A program made the position numbers and the translations under genes. The notes below the pieces were generated by a model, which saw nothing but the letters and a program-made list of their open reading frames with translations, searched no databases and was not told the DNA's origin. A stretch of DNA of 64,000 bases from an uncultured Gammaproteobacteria bacterium. GTDB lineage: Bacteria; Pseudomonadota; Gammaproteobacteria; Pseudomonadales; Litorivicinaceae. Each line of letters opens with the position of its first letter. Position 1 is the first letter of the stretch. The DNA lies in contig CAJXNQ010000002.1 of NCBI GenBank assembly GCA_913057215.1, positions 24,619 to 88,618 on the forward strand, in the 5' to 3' direction. Positions 27,536 to 36,250 of the stretch are shown here, piece by piece.

Positions 27536-28846
27536 TTGAAACCGATCGCTGTTGGCCTCGCTGGCTTGGGAACCGTTGCGCAAGGGACCTTGCATGTTCT
27601 TGAAAACAATCAAGACGAATTGACGCGCCGGATCGGGCGCCCACTTCAGATTACCCATGTGGGTGCACGCCGTGATCGAGATGGGGTCGATCTCACCGGG
27701 ATTCGCGTATCACGTGATTTGATGGATGTCGCGAGAGATCCAGACGTCGATGTCTTTGTCGAACTGATCGGTGGGACAGACTACGCGCGCGAACTGATTG
27801 AGGCGGCCATTGAGTCCGGCAAGCATGTGGTGACAGCCAACAAAGCATTGATTGCCGAGTACGGTAACCAGATATTTGAAAAAGCGCAGGCCAAAGGGGT
27901 CACCGTCGCGTTTGAAGCTTCAGTCGCCGGTGGTATTCCAGTCATCAAGGCGCTTCGCGAGGGCTTGGCCGCAAATCAGATTCAATGGCTTGCCGGAATC
28001 ATCAATGGCACTGGTAATTTCATTTTGACTGAAATGCGCGATGCCGGGCGCGATTTTGAAGATGTATTGGCTGAGGCACAGGCCCTTGGCTATGCAGAAG
28101 CAGATCCAACGTTTGATGTAGAGGGCATTGATGCAGCCCACAAGCTGTGCATCCTGGCGTCCATCGCCTTTGGGATTCCACTCAATTTCAATGCGGTCTA
28201 TACCCAAGGCATCTCAGACATCGATTTGATCGACATCGATTATGCCGAAGAGCTCGGCTATCGCATTAAGCACTTGGGTATTGCACGTCGAACAGATCAG
28301 GGTATTGAAATGCGTGTGCATCCGACCTTGATCTCGGACAAACAGCTCCTGGCCAATGTGCATGGCGTGATGAATGCAGTGCAGATCCATGGTGATGCGG
28401 TCGGTTCGACCCTCCACTACGGTGCCGGTGCGGGTTCGTTGCCAACAGCCAGTGCCGTGGTTGCTGACTTGGTGGACTGTGCACGTGCGTTGACATCGGA
28501 CCCAACCAATCGTGTGCCGCATCTTGCGTTTCAGCCATCGCACTTAAATGATCTGCCGATTTTGCCGATGGCCGAGACCCTGTGTCCGTTTTATATCCGG
28601 CTGTCGGTTCGCGACGAAGTGGGCGTCTTGGCTGAGATCACCACAGTACTTTCGAAACACGGTGTTTCACTTGAGAGTATCTTGCAGAAAGATGGGGTCT
28701 CAGGTGAGCCGGTGGCGCTGATCCTATTGACCCATAAAGTTGTTGAGGGCGATTTAGAAGCCGCTCTCAAAACCATTGAAGGTGCGACCTTTGTGGTGGG
28801 TTCGCCTGTGGTGCTTCGTGTTGAAACCTTGGATGACACCCTATGA
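27536..28846 (+). CDS. hom: Homoserine dehydrogenase
   Basis: 436 residues with a TTG start 8 bp after alaC. N-terminal Rossmann motif GLAGLGTVAQGTL, TANKALIAEYG and the catalytic NGTGNFILTEM, then a C-terminal ACT domain (about 350-430; SVRDEVGVLAEITTVLSKHG) that usually binds threonine for feedback inhibition. Monofunctional, with no aspartokinase part. It overlaps thrC by 4 bp. Confidence 0.96.
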   Translation: MKPIAVGLAGLGTVAQGTLHVLENNQDELTRRIGRPLQITHVGARRDRDGVDLTGIRVSRDLMDVARDPDVDVFVELIGGTDYARELIEAAIESGKHVVTANKALIAEYGNQIFEKAQAKGVTVAFEASVAGGIPVIKALREGLAANQIQWLAGIINGTGNFILTEMRDAGRDFEDVLAEAQALGYAEADPTFDVEGIDAAHKLCILASIAFGIPLNFNAVYTQGISDIDLIDIDYAEELGYRIKHLGIARRTDQGIEMRVHPTLISDKQLLANVHGVMNAVQIHGDAVGSTLHYGAGAGSLPTASAVVADLVDCARALTSDPTNRVPHLAFQPSHLNDLPILPMAETLCPFYIRLSVRDEVGVLAEITTVLSKHGVSLESILQKDGVSGEPVALILLTHKVVEGDLEAALKTIEGATFVVGSPVVLRVETLDDTL

Positions 28847-30222
28847 AGTTTGTCTCGACGCGTGGGGCTGCACCGACGCTTGAATTTTCCGAGGTCGTCT
28901 TGGCGGGCTTGGCCTCCGATGGCGGCTTATATGTTCCGGAATCGATGCCTCAGATTTCAGAGGCGACGTTTCGGTCATGGCAGGGTCTTCCCTACGATGA
29001 TTTAGCCATTGAGGTGATGTGGCCCTTTGTTGAGGGCTCAATGCCGCGGGCAACCTTCGAATCCATGGTCCGTGATGCCTATGGAAGTTTCCGTCACACT
29101 GGGATCGCGCCCTCAAAACAATTGACTCATGACACCTGGCTGTTGGAGCTCTTCCATGGGCCGACGTTGGCATTTAAAGATTTCGCATTGCAGCTCCTTG
29201 GTCGATTGTTGGATTACTTCTTAGCCGAGCGTGGAGAGCGGGGCGTTGTCATGGGAGCGACCTCTGGGGATACCGGATCGGCAGCGATTGAGGGTGCACG
29301 GCACTCGGCGCATTTGGATGTGGTGATTTTGCATCCCTATCAGCGAGTCAGTGAAGTACAACGCCGCCAAATGACCACCGTGCTGTCTGACAACGTGCAT
29401 AATCTGGCCATCAAAGGCAACTTTGATGATTGCCAAGCGATCGTCAAAGCATCCTTTATGGATCAGCAATTTGTCGCGCCGAATCGCTTGTTGGCGGTCA
29501 ATTCCATTAATTTGGCGCGGATCATGGCGCAAACGGTGTATTACATTTATGCCGGTCTGCGGTTGGGTGCCCTCGATCGTCCAATTGCATTCAGTGTTCC
29601 ATCGGCCAACTTTGGGGATGTGTTTGGTGGTTACTTGGCGCGCCAAATGGGCTTTCCGATTGCCCACTTTACCGTGGCAACCAATGCCAATGATGCCTTG
29701 GTGCGTGGCCTGGCTGGGGATCTGTCGCGGAAGCCGCTTCTGAAAACACTCTCGCCATCGATGGATATCGTGGTCAGCTCAAACTTTGAGCGGTTGTTGT
29801 TTGATCTGCATGATCGAGACGGCGCTGCCATGAACCAGTTGATGCAGGATTTTCAGACACACGCTGTGCAGTTGGCACCATCTGTGGTGGAGAAGGCTCG
29901 GGCACTGTTTTCGGCACATGCTGTCGATGATGTGACCACCTGCGCCACCATTCGTCGGGTGTTTGAGGAAACCGGTGAGCTCGTTGATCCGCATACAGCG
30001 ACCGGAATCGAAGCCCTGTGTGTGGCGCCAGCGGAGATGACCAAGGTGGTCTTGGCGACGGCACATCCTGCGAAGTTTGCTGAAGCCGTTCAAAATGCAG
30101 GCTTTGATGAGGTGCCATTGCCATCCGACATGGCCGATTTGATGACGCGCGAGGAACGCTATACGGTTTTAGAGAACGAGATGTCTGACGTGCAGCAGTT
30201 CATCCGTTCCGTGATGGGTTGA
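28843..30222 (+). CDS. thrC: Threonine synthase
   Basis: 459 residues, the long ThrC form. GPTLAFKDFALQ carries the PLP lysine; GATSGDTGSAA is the phosphate-binding loop. It converts O-phosphohomoserine to threonine. ATGA overlap with hom and TGATG overlap with recJ tie the three genes into one transcript; thrB is not present here. Confidence 0.96.
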   Translation: MKFVSTRGAAPTLEFSEVVLAGLASDGGLYVPESMPQISEATFRSWQGLPYDDLAIEVMWPFVEGSMPRATFESMVRDAYGSFRHTGIAPSKQLTHDTWLLELFHGPTLAFKDFALQLLGRLLDYFLAERGERGVVMGATSGDTGSAAIEGARHSAHLDVVILHPYQRVSEVQRRQMTTVLSDNVHNLAIKGNFDDCQAIVKASFMDQQFVAPNRLLAVNSINLARIMAQTVYYIYAGLRLGALDRPIAFSVPSANFGDVFGGYLARQMGFPIAHFTVATNANDALVRGLAGDLSRKPLLKTLSPSMDIVVSSNFERLLFDLHDRDGAAMNQLMQDFQTHAVQLAPSVVEKARALFSAHAVDDVTTCATIRRVFEETGELVDPHTATGIEALCVAPAEMTKVVLATAHPAKFAEAVQNAGFDEVPLPSDMADLMTREERYTVLENEMSDVQQFIRSVMG

Positions 30223-31988
30223 TGCACACCACACGAGAGATCTCACCCACTGTCTTTGCGGATGCACGATCGCGTGGTTTGAGTGCCGTTGCAGCACGGA
30301 TCTTGGCAGGGCGCCTGAGTGAGGCCACGCGCCTTGATGCAGTCATTGCGCCTCAGCTTGCCAACATTCCACCGCCCTCGAAACTTCAAGATGCCGATCG
30401 GGCAATTGCACGTTTAGCGCGTGCGGTCACTGATCATGAATCGATTGGTGTATTGACCGACTATGATGCCGATGGATTGACCAGTCACGCCGTGCTGACG
30501 CATGCACTGGTCCGATTTGGCGTCGCAGAAGATCGAATCAGTCACTGGATTGGCCATCGCCTGGAGGATGGTTATGGGATCTCAGGCACCCTGGTGGACC
30601 GCCTCTTAGAATCAGGCGATCAGCCGACTGTTGTGATCTCCGCCGATTGCGGGTCGTCTGACGAACCACACATCGCGCGACTCAAGGCCGCTGGGATCGA
30701 TGTGATTGTGACCGATCATCATCGGGTCTCAGACGCTGGCCCGCCGGTCAGTGCCTATGCGGTCGTGAATCCAAATCGTGATGATTGCGAGTATCCAGAT
30801 CAGGCCATCGCCGGCTGCATGGTGTCTTGGTTGGTCATGAGCGGCCTGCGTCAAGCACTGATTGCACAGGGTGTGCTCGGTGAGTCCTGCCCCAAACTGG
30901 GTGATCTGCTGGATTATGTCGCACTGGGAACAGTCGCTGACTGTGTGTCTTTGGGTGACAGCGAAATCAACCGTGCCGTGGTCAACGCGGGGCTTCAGTA
31001 CATCAAAGCACGGCGTCGGCCGTGCTGGGATGTGGCAGCAACCCACCTCACACGTGCAGATCGTGACATCTCCAGTGAGTGGTTGGCGTTTCAGCTGGCA
31101 CCGCGCCTCAACGCGCGGGGACGGATTGATCACTCGATGCTCGGTTTTGAATTTTTATGGACCGACAGCCGTACAGATGCCGAGTCTGCATTTCTGCAGC
31201 TTGATGCGGATAACAAAACACGACGCGCGTTGGAAAAGAAGATGGTTGAGACAGCGAAGCCGCTTGCGCGGCGCAGTCGTGTGGCAGGCTCACATGTGAT
31301 TTGCGTGGTCTTGCATGACGGACACGCAGGTGTCCAAGGGATTGTGGCCAGTCGATTGGTGGAGGCTGAAGGGGTGCCGGCGCTGGTTCTAACGCCCGGT
31401 TCGGAGCCTGGCACCCTAACGGGTTCAATGCGCTCGATTCAAGGCGTTGATGCCAAATTGCTGCTGGATGATGTGGTAAGCGAGGTGCCCCAAGCGATCC
31501 TTAGGTATGGCGGTCATACCGGGGCCTGTGGGTTGACGTTGGTCGAGGCGGAGTTACCGAGCTTTAGTGAGGCATTACAGCGCGTTTTCTCAAGCCGCTA
31601 TCCATCGCATCCTGTTGCGCCGCGTTTCATCACTGACGGCACTTTACTGGTTGAGGATTTCAGTCTTGAGCGGGTGCATGAATTGGAGTCGCTTGGTCCC
31701 TTTGGTCGAGGATTTGAGGCGCCTGTCTTTGATGGTGTGTTTGAAGTACTCAGTAGCCGTCCAGTGGGATCGGATGGAACACATCTGAGCCTTGAGTTTT
31801 CAATCGATGGACAGACAGTCCGCGGGATTTGGTTCTCTGCACAACCCACCGGTCATCCAGCAGCCGCCAGTCCAGGTGATTGGTTGCAATGTGTCTTTGG
31901 GCTCTCGATCAATACCTACCGTGGACTTGAACTGTCTATCACAGTCCGCCATGGTGAGGTGGTGACAGAAGGAGTGATCGATGGGTGA
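30222..31988 (+). CDS. recJ: Single-stranded-DNA-specific exonuclease RecJ
   Basis: 588 residues from the ATG overlapping the thrC stop. DHH-family motifs are intact: TDYDADGLTS, ADCGS, VTDHHRVSD; the DHHA1 domain has RYGGHTGACGLTL, and an OB-fold ends the protein. RecJ is the 5'-3' ssDNA exonuclease of RecFOR repair, mismatch repair and base excision repair. Its tail overlaps the IclR gene by 8 bp. Confidence 0.95.
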   Translation: MHTTREISPTVFADARSRGLSAVAARILAGRLSEATRLDAVIAPQLANIPPPSKLQDADRAIARLARAVTDHESIGVLTDYDADGLTSHAVLTHALVRFGVAEDRISHWIGHRLEDGYGISGTLVDRLLESGDQPTVVISADCGSSDEPHIARLKAAGIDVIVTDHHRVSDAGPPVSAYAVVNPNRDDCEYPDQAIAGCMVSWLVMSGLRQALIAQGVLGESCPKLGDLLDYVALGTVADCVSLGDSEINRAVVNAGLQYIKARRRPCWDVAATHLTRADRDISSEWLAFQLAPRLNARGRIDHSMLGFEFLWTDSRTDAESAFLQLDADNKTRRALEKKMVETAKPLARRSRVAGSHVICVVLHDGHAGVQGIVASRLVEAEGVPALVLTPGSEPGTLTGSMRSIQGVDAKLLLDDVVSEVPQAILRYGGHTGACGLTLVEAELPSFSEALQRVFSSRYPSHPVAPRFITDGTLLVEDFSLERVHELESLGPFGRGFEAPVFDGVFEVLSSRPVGSDGTHLSLEFSIDGQTVRGIWFSAQPTGHPAAASPGDWLQCVFGLSINTYRGLELSITVRHGEVVTEGVIDG

Positions 31989-32778
31989 TGAGCAGGCTGG
32001 GCAGTCTAAAACGCTGGTGCGGGGTCTCTCGATCTTGCGTGCGTGCGCGACCAGTCGACATGGTCTCACCTTGGTTGAGATTGCGGAGCACACAGAGCTC
32101 GCCCCATCGACGGTGCACCGCTTATTGACCACTCTGGAGTCGCTGGAATTTTTATCGGTCGATACAGAGACGGGTCGTTGGCGGATCGCGGTGGCCGGAT
32201 TCGAAATCGGCAATGCCTTTATCCGATCACGTGACTATATCGCACAACTTCGGCCGTTGATGACCGAGCTGTCCGAGGCAACTGGGGAAACAGTGAACTT
32301 GGCAATTTTGTCAGATGAGCGCGCGCTCTTCGTGTCTCAAGTTGAGAGTGGGCACATGATGCGGATGGTTGCACCCTTGGGTTCGCGTGCGCCGCTGCAC
32401 GCTTCAAGTGCAGGAAAGGCCTTGTTAGCAGGCAGCAGCGACGAGGTCCGCGATCTCATTATTGATGGGCTTGAATACCCGGAACTGACGGTGCATACCT
32501 TGAAAACCCAAAAGGCATATCGCTTAGAGATTGAGACGGTGATCGCAGACGGATGCGCCTATGATCGTGAGGAACATGTGGTGGGTATGCAGTGTGTGGC
32601 GGCGCCTGTGTTCAATGAGATTGGCGAGCCGATTTGTGCATTGAGTATCAGTGGGCCGAGTGTGCGGATGGATGCTGAACGCCTTCGCAGTAATGCGCAG
32701 GCTGTCAGGCGCGCATGCGCCGAGGCCACCAATCTTTTAGGTGGACAACCACCGGCACATTGGCATGCCTATGACTGA
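31981..32778 (+). CDS. IclR-family transcriptional regulator
   Basis: 265 residues. N-terminal winged HTH (about 12-72; GLTLVEIAEHTELAPSTVHR) and C-terminal IclR effector domain (about 85-255; HASSAGKALLAG, AYDREEHVVGMQCVAAPV). Family members often control aromatic, acetate or sugar-acid use. Its ATG overlaps recJ by 8 bp, and the ABC gene starts inside its last codons, so no operator can be placed and the target is unknown. Confidence 0.9.
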   Translation: MGDEQAGQSKTLVRGLSILRACATSRHGLTLVEIAEHTELAPSTVHRLLTTLESLEFLSVDTETGRWRIAVAGFEIGNAFIRSRDYIAQLRPLMTELSEATGETVNLAILSDERALFVSQVESGHMMRMVAPLGSRAPLHASSAGKALLAGSSDEVRDLIIDGLEYPELTVHTLKTQKAYRLEIETVIADGCAYDREEHVVGMQCVAAPVFNEIGEPICALSISGPSVRMDAERLRSNAQAVRRACAEATNLLGGQPPAHWHAYD

Positions 32779-33505
32779 TGTCATCCTATCCGTCGAGGGG
32801 CTGAAAAAATCATACGACGATGTGATCGCGGTTGATGGGCTCGACTTCAGCATTGAGGCCGGCCAGTGCTTTGGGTTATTGGGCCCGAACGGTGCAGGCA
32901 AGACCACCACGCTGCAGATGCTTGAAGGGATGGAGTCACCCACCAGTGGTACCGTCACCTATCGCGGTGGACCCTTACCTCAAGACTACCAAGAGCGGAT
33001 TGGTATTCAGTTTCAGGCGACAGCGCTTCAGGACTTTTTGACACCCTTTGATAATTTGAAACTATTTTCTCGGTTTTACGACGATCCGATCCCGATGGAT
33101 ACGCTGATCGAGAAGTTTCGGTTAAGCGAATTTCTCCACCGCGATGCCAGACGGCTATCAGGCGGGCAGCGTCAACGGCTTCTGTTGGCGATGGCACTGG
33201 TGCATAACCCTGAAATTGTATTTTTAGATGAGCCCACAACCGGGCTTGATCCACGTTCACGGCGTGATCTCTGGGAAGTGGTGCGCGATCTGAAAAATGA
33301 AGGCCGCACCTTGATTTTGACCACGCACTACATGGAAGAGGCGGAAATCCTGTGTGATGAGCTTGTCATCTTGTCGCACGGCAAAACCTTGCTTGAGGGC
33401 ACCCCACGTGCGCTCATCGAGGCAGCCGGTGTTGAAAACCTCGATGCCTTGTTTTTAAACCTAACCGGTGAGCATTTGGTGAAAACAGAAGAGGTGATCT
33501 CGTGA
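32771..33505 (+). CDS. ABC transporter ATP-binding protein (ABC-2 type exporter)
   Basis: 244 residues from ATG 32771. Complete nucleotide-binding set: Walker A GPNGAGKTTT, Q-loop FQATA, signature RLSGGQRQRL, Walker B IVFLDEPTTG and switch His in LTTHYMEEAE. The DrrA/YadG/Nod-like group exports drugs, lipids or polysaccharide. It overlaps the IclR gene by 8 bp and the permease by 4 bp. Confidence 0.93.
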   Translation: MTDVILSVEGLKKSYDDVIAVDGLDFSIEAGQCFGLLGPNGAGKTTTLQMLEGMESPTSGTVTYRGGPLPQDYQERIGIQFQATALQDFLTPFDNLKLFSRFYDDPIPMDTLIEKFRLSEFLHRDARRLSGGQRQRLLLAMALVHNPEIVFLDEPTTGLDPRSRRDLWEVVRDLKNEGRTLILTTHYMEEAEILCDELVILSHGKTLLEGTPRALIEAAGVENLDALFLNLTGEHLVKTEEVIS

Positions 33506-34512
33506 GAGCATTGAAACGCTCACTGAGACGCACCGGTGCCATTTTTCATGCGAGAAATCTCGAATATCTGCGGGATCGCGCAAGTTTCGGTTGGAATCTG
33601 TTATTTCCGGTTTTAATTGTACTGGCTTTATCAATCGTATTTTCGGGGCCGCCACGGGCCTTATTCAGTGTGACGGTCATCGGTGATGGGATGGCTCCTG
33701 AGTTGGTCGAGTTCCCAGGGGTTGAGCGCATTGATGCCAACCAAGACAGAGCGCTTGCGCGTCTGTCCAGGCAGCAGACTGATCTGGTCGTCGAGGCATC
33801 AGAGACAGCCGTTCAATACTGGGTCAATGGGAACTCGGCCAGTGGTGCGCTGCTTGAACTACTCTTGAAGTACACAGAATCGCGCCCGCTGACGCGTGGT
33901 TTGGCCGATGGCGAGGCGATCCGGTATGTCGACTGGGTGGTACCAGGGATTTTGGGCATGAACATGATGTACTCCGCGCTATGGGGCGTTGGTTATGTGG
34001 TGGTCCGTTATCGTCAGTCCGGCTATTTGAGACGCTTGAAAGCGACGCCCCTGACTCAGTTTGAGTTTCTCTCCGCACAGGTGTTGTCTCGACTGATCGT
34101 GACACTCACGGCCAGTTTGATTGTATTTGTGGGGACCCATCTGATTCTCGACTATAAAATGGTGGGTAGTGCCTTGTTGTTGCTTTTGGTTGCGCTCCTC
34201 GGTGGATTGGCAATGATCACCTTGGGTCTTGCGATCGCCTGTCGGACCGAGAGTAAAGAATTTGCAGATGGGTTATTAAATGCGGTGACCTTCCCGATGC
34301 TGTTGTTGTCTGAAGTCTGGTTTTCACTCGATGGCAGCCCAGTGTGGGTACAAACAGTGGCTGCCTGTTTGCCGCTGACCCATGTGCTTGACGCGGCGCG
34401 TGCGGTGATGCTCGACAATGCCGGCATCCCTGAGATTTGGCCGTCATTGTTGATCTTAGTGGGCTTCTGTGCTGCCGGAATGACGCTCAGTATTCGACTC
34501 TTCAAATGGTGA
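33502..34512 (+). CDS. ABC-2 type transporter permease
   Basis: 336 residues, GTG start overlapping the ATPase stop. One helix at about 33-50 (SFGWNLLFPVLIVLALSIVF), an extracytoplasmic domain (55-145), then five helices (about 150-330), the ABC-2 permease pattern; the GLLNAVTFPMLLLSEVWF segment is typical. It forms the channel of the exporter encoded with the gene before it. Substrate unknown. Confidence 0.88.
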   Translation: MRALKRSLRRTGAIFHARNLEYLRDRASFGWNLLFPVLIVLALSIVFSGPPRALFSVTVIGDGMAPELVEFPGVERIDANQDRALARLSRQQTDLVVEASETAVQYWVNGNSASGALLELLLKYTESRPLTRGLADGEAIRYVDWVVPGILGMNMMYSALWGVGYVVVRYRQSGYLRRLKATPLTQFEFLSAQVLSRLIVTLTASLIVFVGTHLILDYKMVGSALLLLLVALLGGLAMITLGLAIACRTESKEFADGLLNAVTFPMLLLSEVWFSLDGSPVWVQTVAACLPLTHVLDAARAVMLDNAGIPEIWPSLLILVGFCAAGMTLSIRLFKW

Positions 34513-34516
34513 TGTC

Positions 34517-35251
34517 ATGACACGAACGGCTCTGATTCAAGGTGGCTCTGGCGGGATCGGTCGTGCGCTGAGCGCGGTCATACGCGCCTCAGGTGAGTTT
34601 GATCAACTCATTGTCACGGCTCGCGATCCAGCCACTGTCGGATCGGACGATCCAAACACGCACGCAGTTGCACTGGATTTAACCTCGGATACATCCATTG
34701 AAGAAGCCGCAGCCTCCGTGCGTCAACTGACCGACCGCCTGCATTTGGTGATCACCACGGCTGGACTGTTAAAAGACGATGCGCTTGAGATTCGACCGGA
34801 GAAAAAGCTCACGGATTTGAATCGTGCGAGCCTCATGCAGGTGTTTGATGTGAACTGCTTTGGCCCCTTTCTTTGGTACAAAGCACTCTATCCCTGCTTA
34901 CGGCATCGCGAGGCACTGACCATCGCCACCTTGTCCGCCCGCGTCAGTTCGATTGGCGATAATCGCTTGGGTGGTTGGCACAGTTACAGAGCCAGTAAGA
35001 CTGCGCAAAATATGCTGACCCAGAATTTGAGTCTAGAGCTTCGGCGTACCAATCCACAGGCCATTGTCGTGGGCTTGCATCCAGGGACAGTCGATACGGA
35101 TCTTTCAAAACCCTTCCAGTCAGGGGTCTCGCCCGACAAACTCTTCAGCCCGGAGCAGTCTGCGCAGTACCTGTGGTCTGTGTTATCAGCACTGACGGTT
35201 GAGCGAAGTGGTCAAGTGATCGACTGGAACGACCAAACGATCATGCCCTAA
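34517..35251 (+). CDS. SDR-family NAD(P)-dependent oxidoreductase (C-factor-like)
   Basis: 244 residues. Cofactor motif GGSGGIGRAL (9-18), TTAGLL in place of NNAG, and the YRASK catalytic pair with a Ser in the expected upstream strand (ATLSARVSS). Resembles the C-signal/CsgA-like branch of SDRs. It starts 4 bp after the ABC permease. Substrate not predictable. Confidence 0.85.
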   Translation: MTRTALIQGGSGGIGRALSAVIRASGEFDQLIVTARDPATVGSDDPNTHAVALDLTSDTSIEEAAASVRQLTDRLHLVITTAGLLKDDALEIRPEKKLTDLNRASLMQVFDVNCFGPFLWYKALYPCLRHREALTIATLSARVSSIGDNRLGGWHSYRASKTAQNMLTQNLSLELRRTNPQAIVVGLHPGTVDTDLSKPFQSGVSPDKLFSPEQSAQYLWSVLSALTVERSGQVIDWNDQTIMP

Positions 35252-35338
35252 AATCGATCCATTGCGTCTTTAAAAGTGAACCTTCCGATCCCAATTTAAA
35301 ACGTATTGGATTGAATCCGTGAATCGTGGAGTGTGGTG

Positions 35339-36229
35339 GTGGACCGATTATCCCGAGTACCTATTTTTGTTGCCGTCGCACGTCACGGCAGTTTCGCAGA
35401 GGCGGCACGTCGTCTCGGTATGACAGGGTCGGCGGTCAGCAAACAAGTGCAGCGACTGGAAAATGATCTGGGTGCACGTTTGTTTCACCGGACAACGCGG
35501 CAACTGAGTCTCACCGACGAAGGCTCTTTTTTGTTCGAACGCTCAGCACCTCTGGTGGAGGGAATAGAAGAAGTCGGTGAGATGCTTGCCGGTCGTAAAG
35601 CGAAGCCAGAGGGAACACTTCGTTTGTCTGCACCGGTCGCGCTGGCGCAACGCGTGTTAAAAGAACCTCTGAGTGCATTTGCGGGCAAATATCCGGATGT
35701 CCATCTACATGTTGAGCTGTCCGATCGATTTGTCGATTTGGTCGGCGAAGGCTTTGATTTGGCGGTGCGGATCGGACATCTCGAGGACTCGTCATTGGTT
35801 GCGCGTCGGTTGGCTGATGTTGAGATGGTGTTGGTCGGGGCGCCGATTTTATTGGCGGAATACGGATCACCAGACAACCTCGTAGATGTGTCCCGCATCC
35901 CTTTTATCCATTATGGAACGGATCGGACGCAGCAGCGTATGTTGTTTCAGCGGGGCACTGAAGAACCGGAGCAGATCACGACTGAAGCGCGTTTATCAAC
36001 AAACAATGACCAAATGATGGTGTCGTTTGCACGGGCAGGGCTCGGTATGATTTTGCTGCCGCGATTTATGGTTGAGGAGGAACTCGGCAATGGGAAACTC
36101 CGCGAAGTCTTGCCCGAATATCGCCCCTATCCGGATCGCAAACTGTATGCCGTGTTTCCGCACGGACGCCATCTGCCGCTGAAGACGCGCGTGTTGATCG
36201 ACTTTTTAGTGGAAGAGATGAGCCGCTGA
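35339..36229 (+). CDS. LysR-family transcriptional regulator
   Basis: 296 residues counted from the third of three consecutive GTG codons (35333, 35336, 35339), which lies 8 bases after GGAG. N-terminal HTH with the common FVAVARHGSFAEAARRLGMT (about 10-29), then the substrate-binding domain (GTLRLSAPVALAQ onward; FDLAVRIGHLEDSSL is typical of the large CrgA-like group). It has its own 87-bp upstream gap and converges with maeB. Target unknown; the SDR upstream is a possibility. Confidence 0.88.
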   Translation: MDRLSRVPIFVAVARHGSFAEAARRLGMTGSAVSKQVQRLENDLGARLFHRTTRQLSLTDEGSFLFERSAPLVEGIEEVGEMLAGRKAKPEGTLRLSAPVALAQRVLKEPLSAFAGKYPDVHLHVELSDRFVDLVGEGFDLAVRIGHLEDSSLVARRLADVEMVLVGAPILLAEYGSPDNLVDVSRIPFIHYGTDRTQQRMLFQRGTEEPEQITTEARLSTNNDQMMVSFARAGLGMILLPRFMVEEELGNGKLREVLPEYRPYPDRKLYAVFPHGRHLPLKTRVLIDFLVEEMSR

Positions 36230-36247
36230 TTCCTCAAGCGGCTCATC
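36217..36247. terminator. Hairpin between the LysR gene and maeB (possible bidirectional terminator)
   Basis: GATGAGCCGC (36217-36226) pairs perfectly with GCGGCTCATC (36238-36247) over an 11-base loop. It covers the LysR stop codon and lies 4 bp beyond the maeB stop. There is no clear T-tract on either side, so termination may be weak; it may instead protect both mRNA ends. Confidence 0.5.
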
Positions 36248-36250
36248 CAA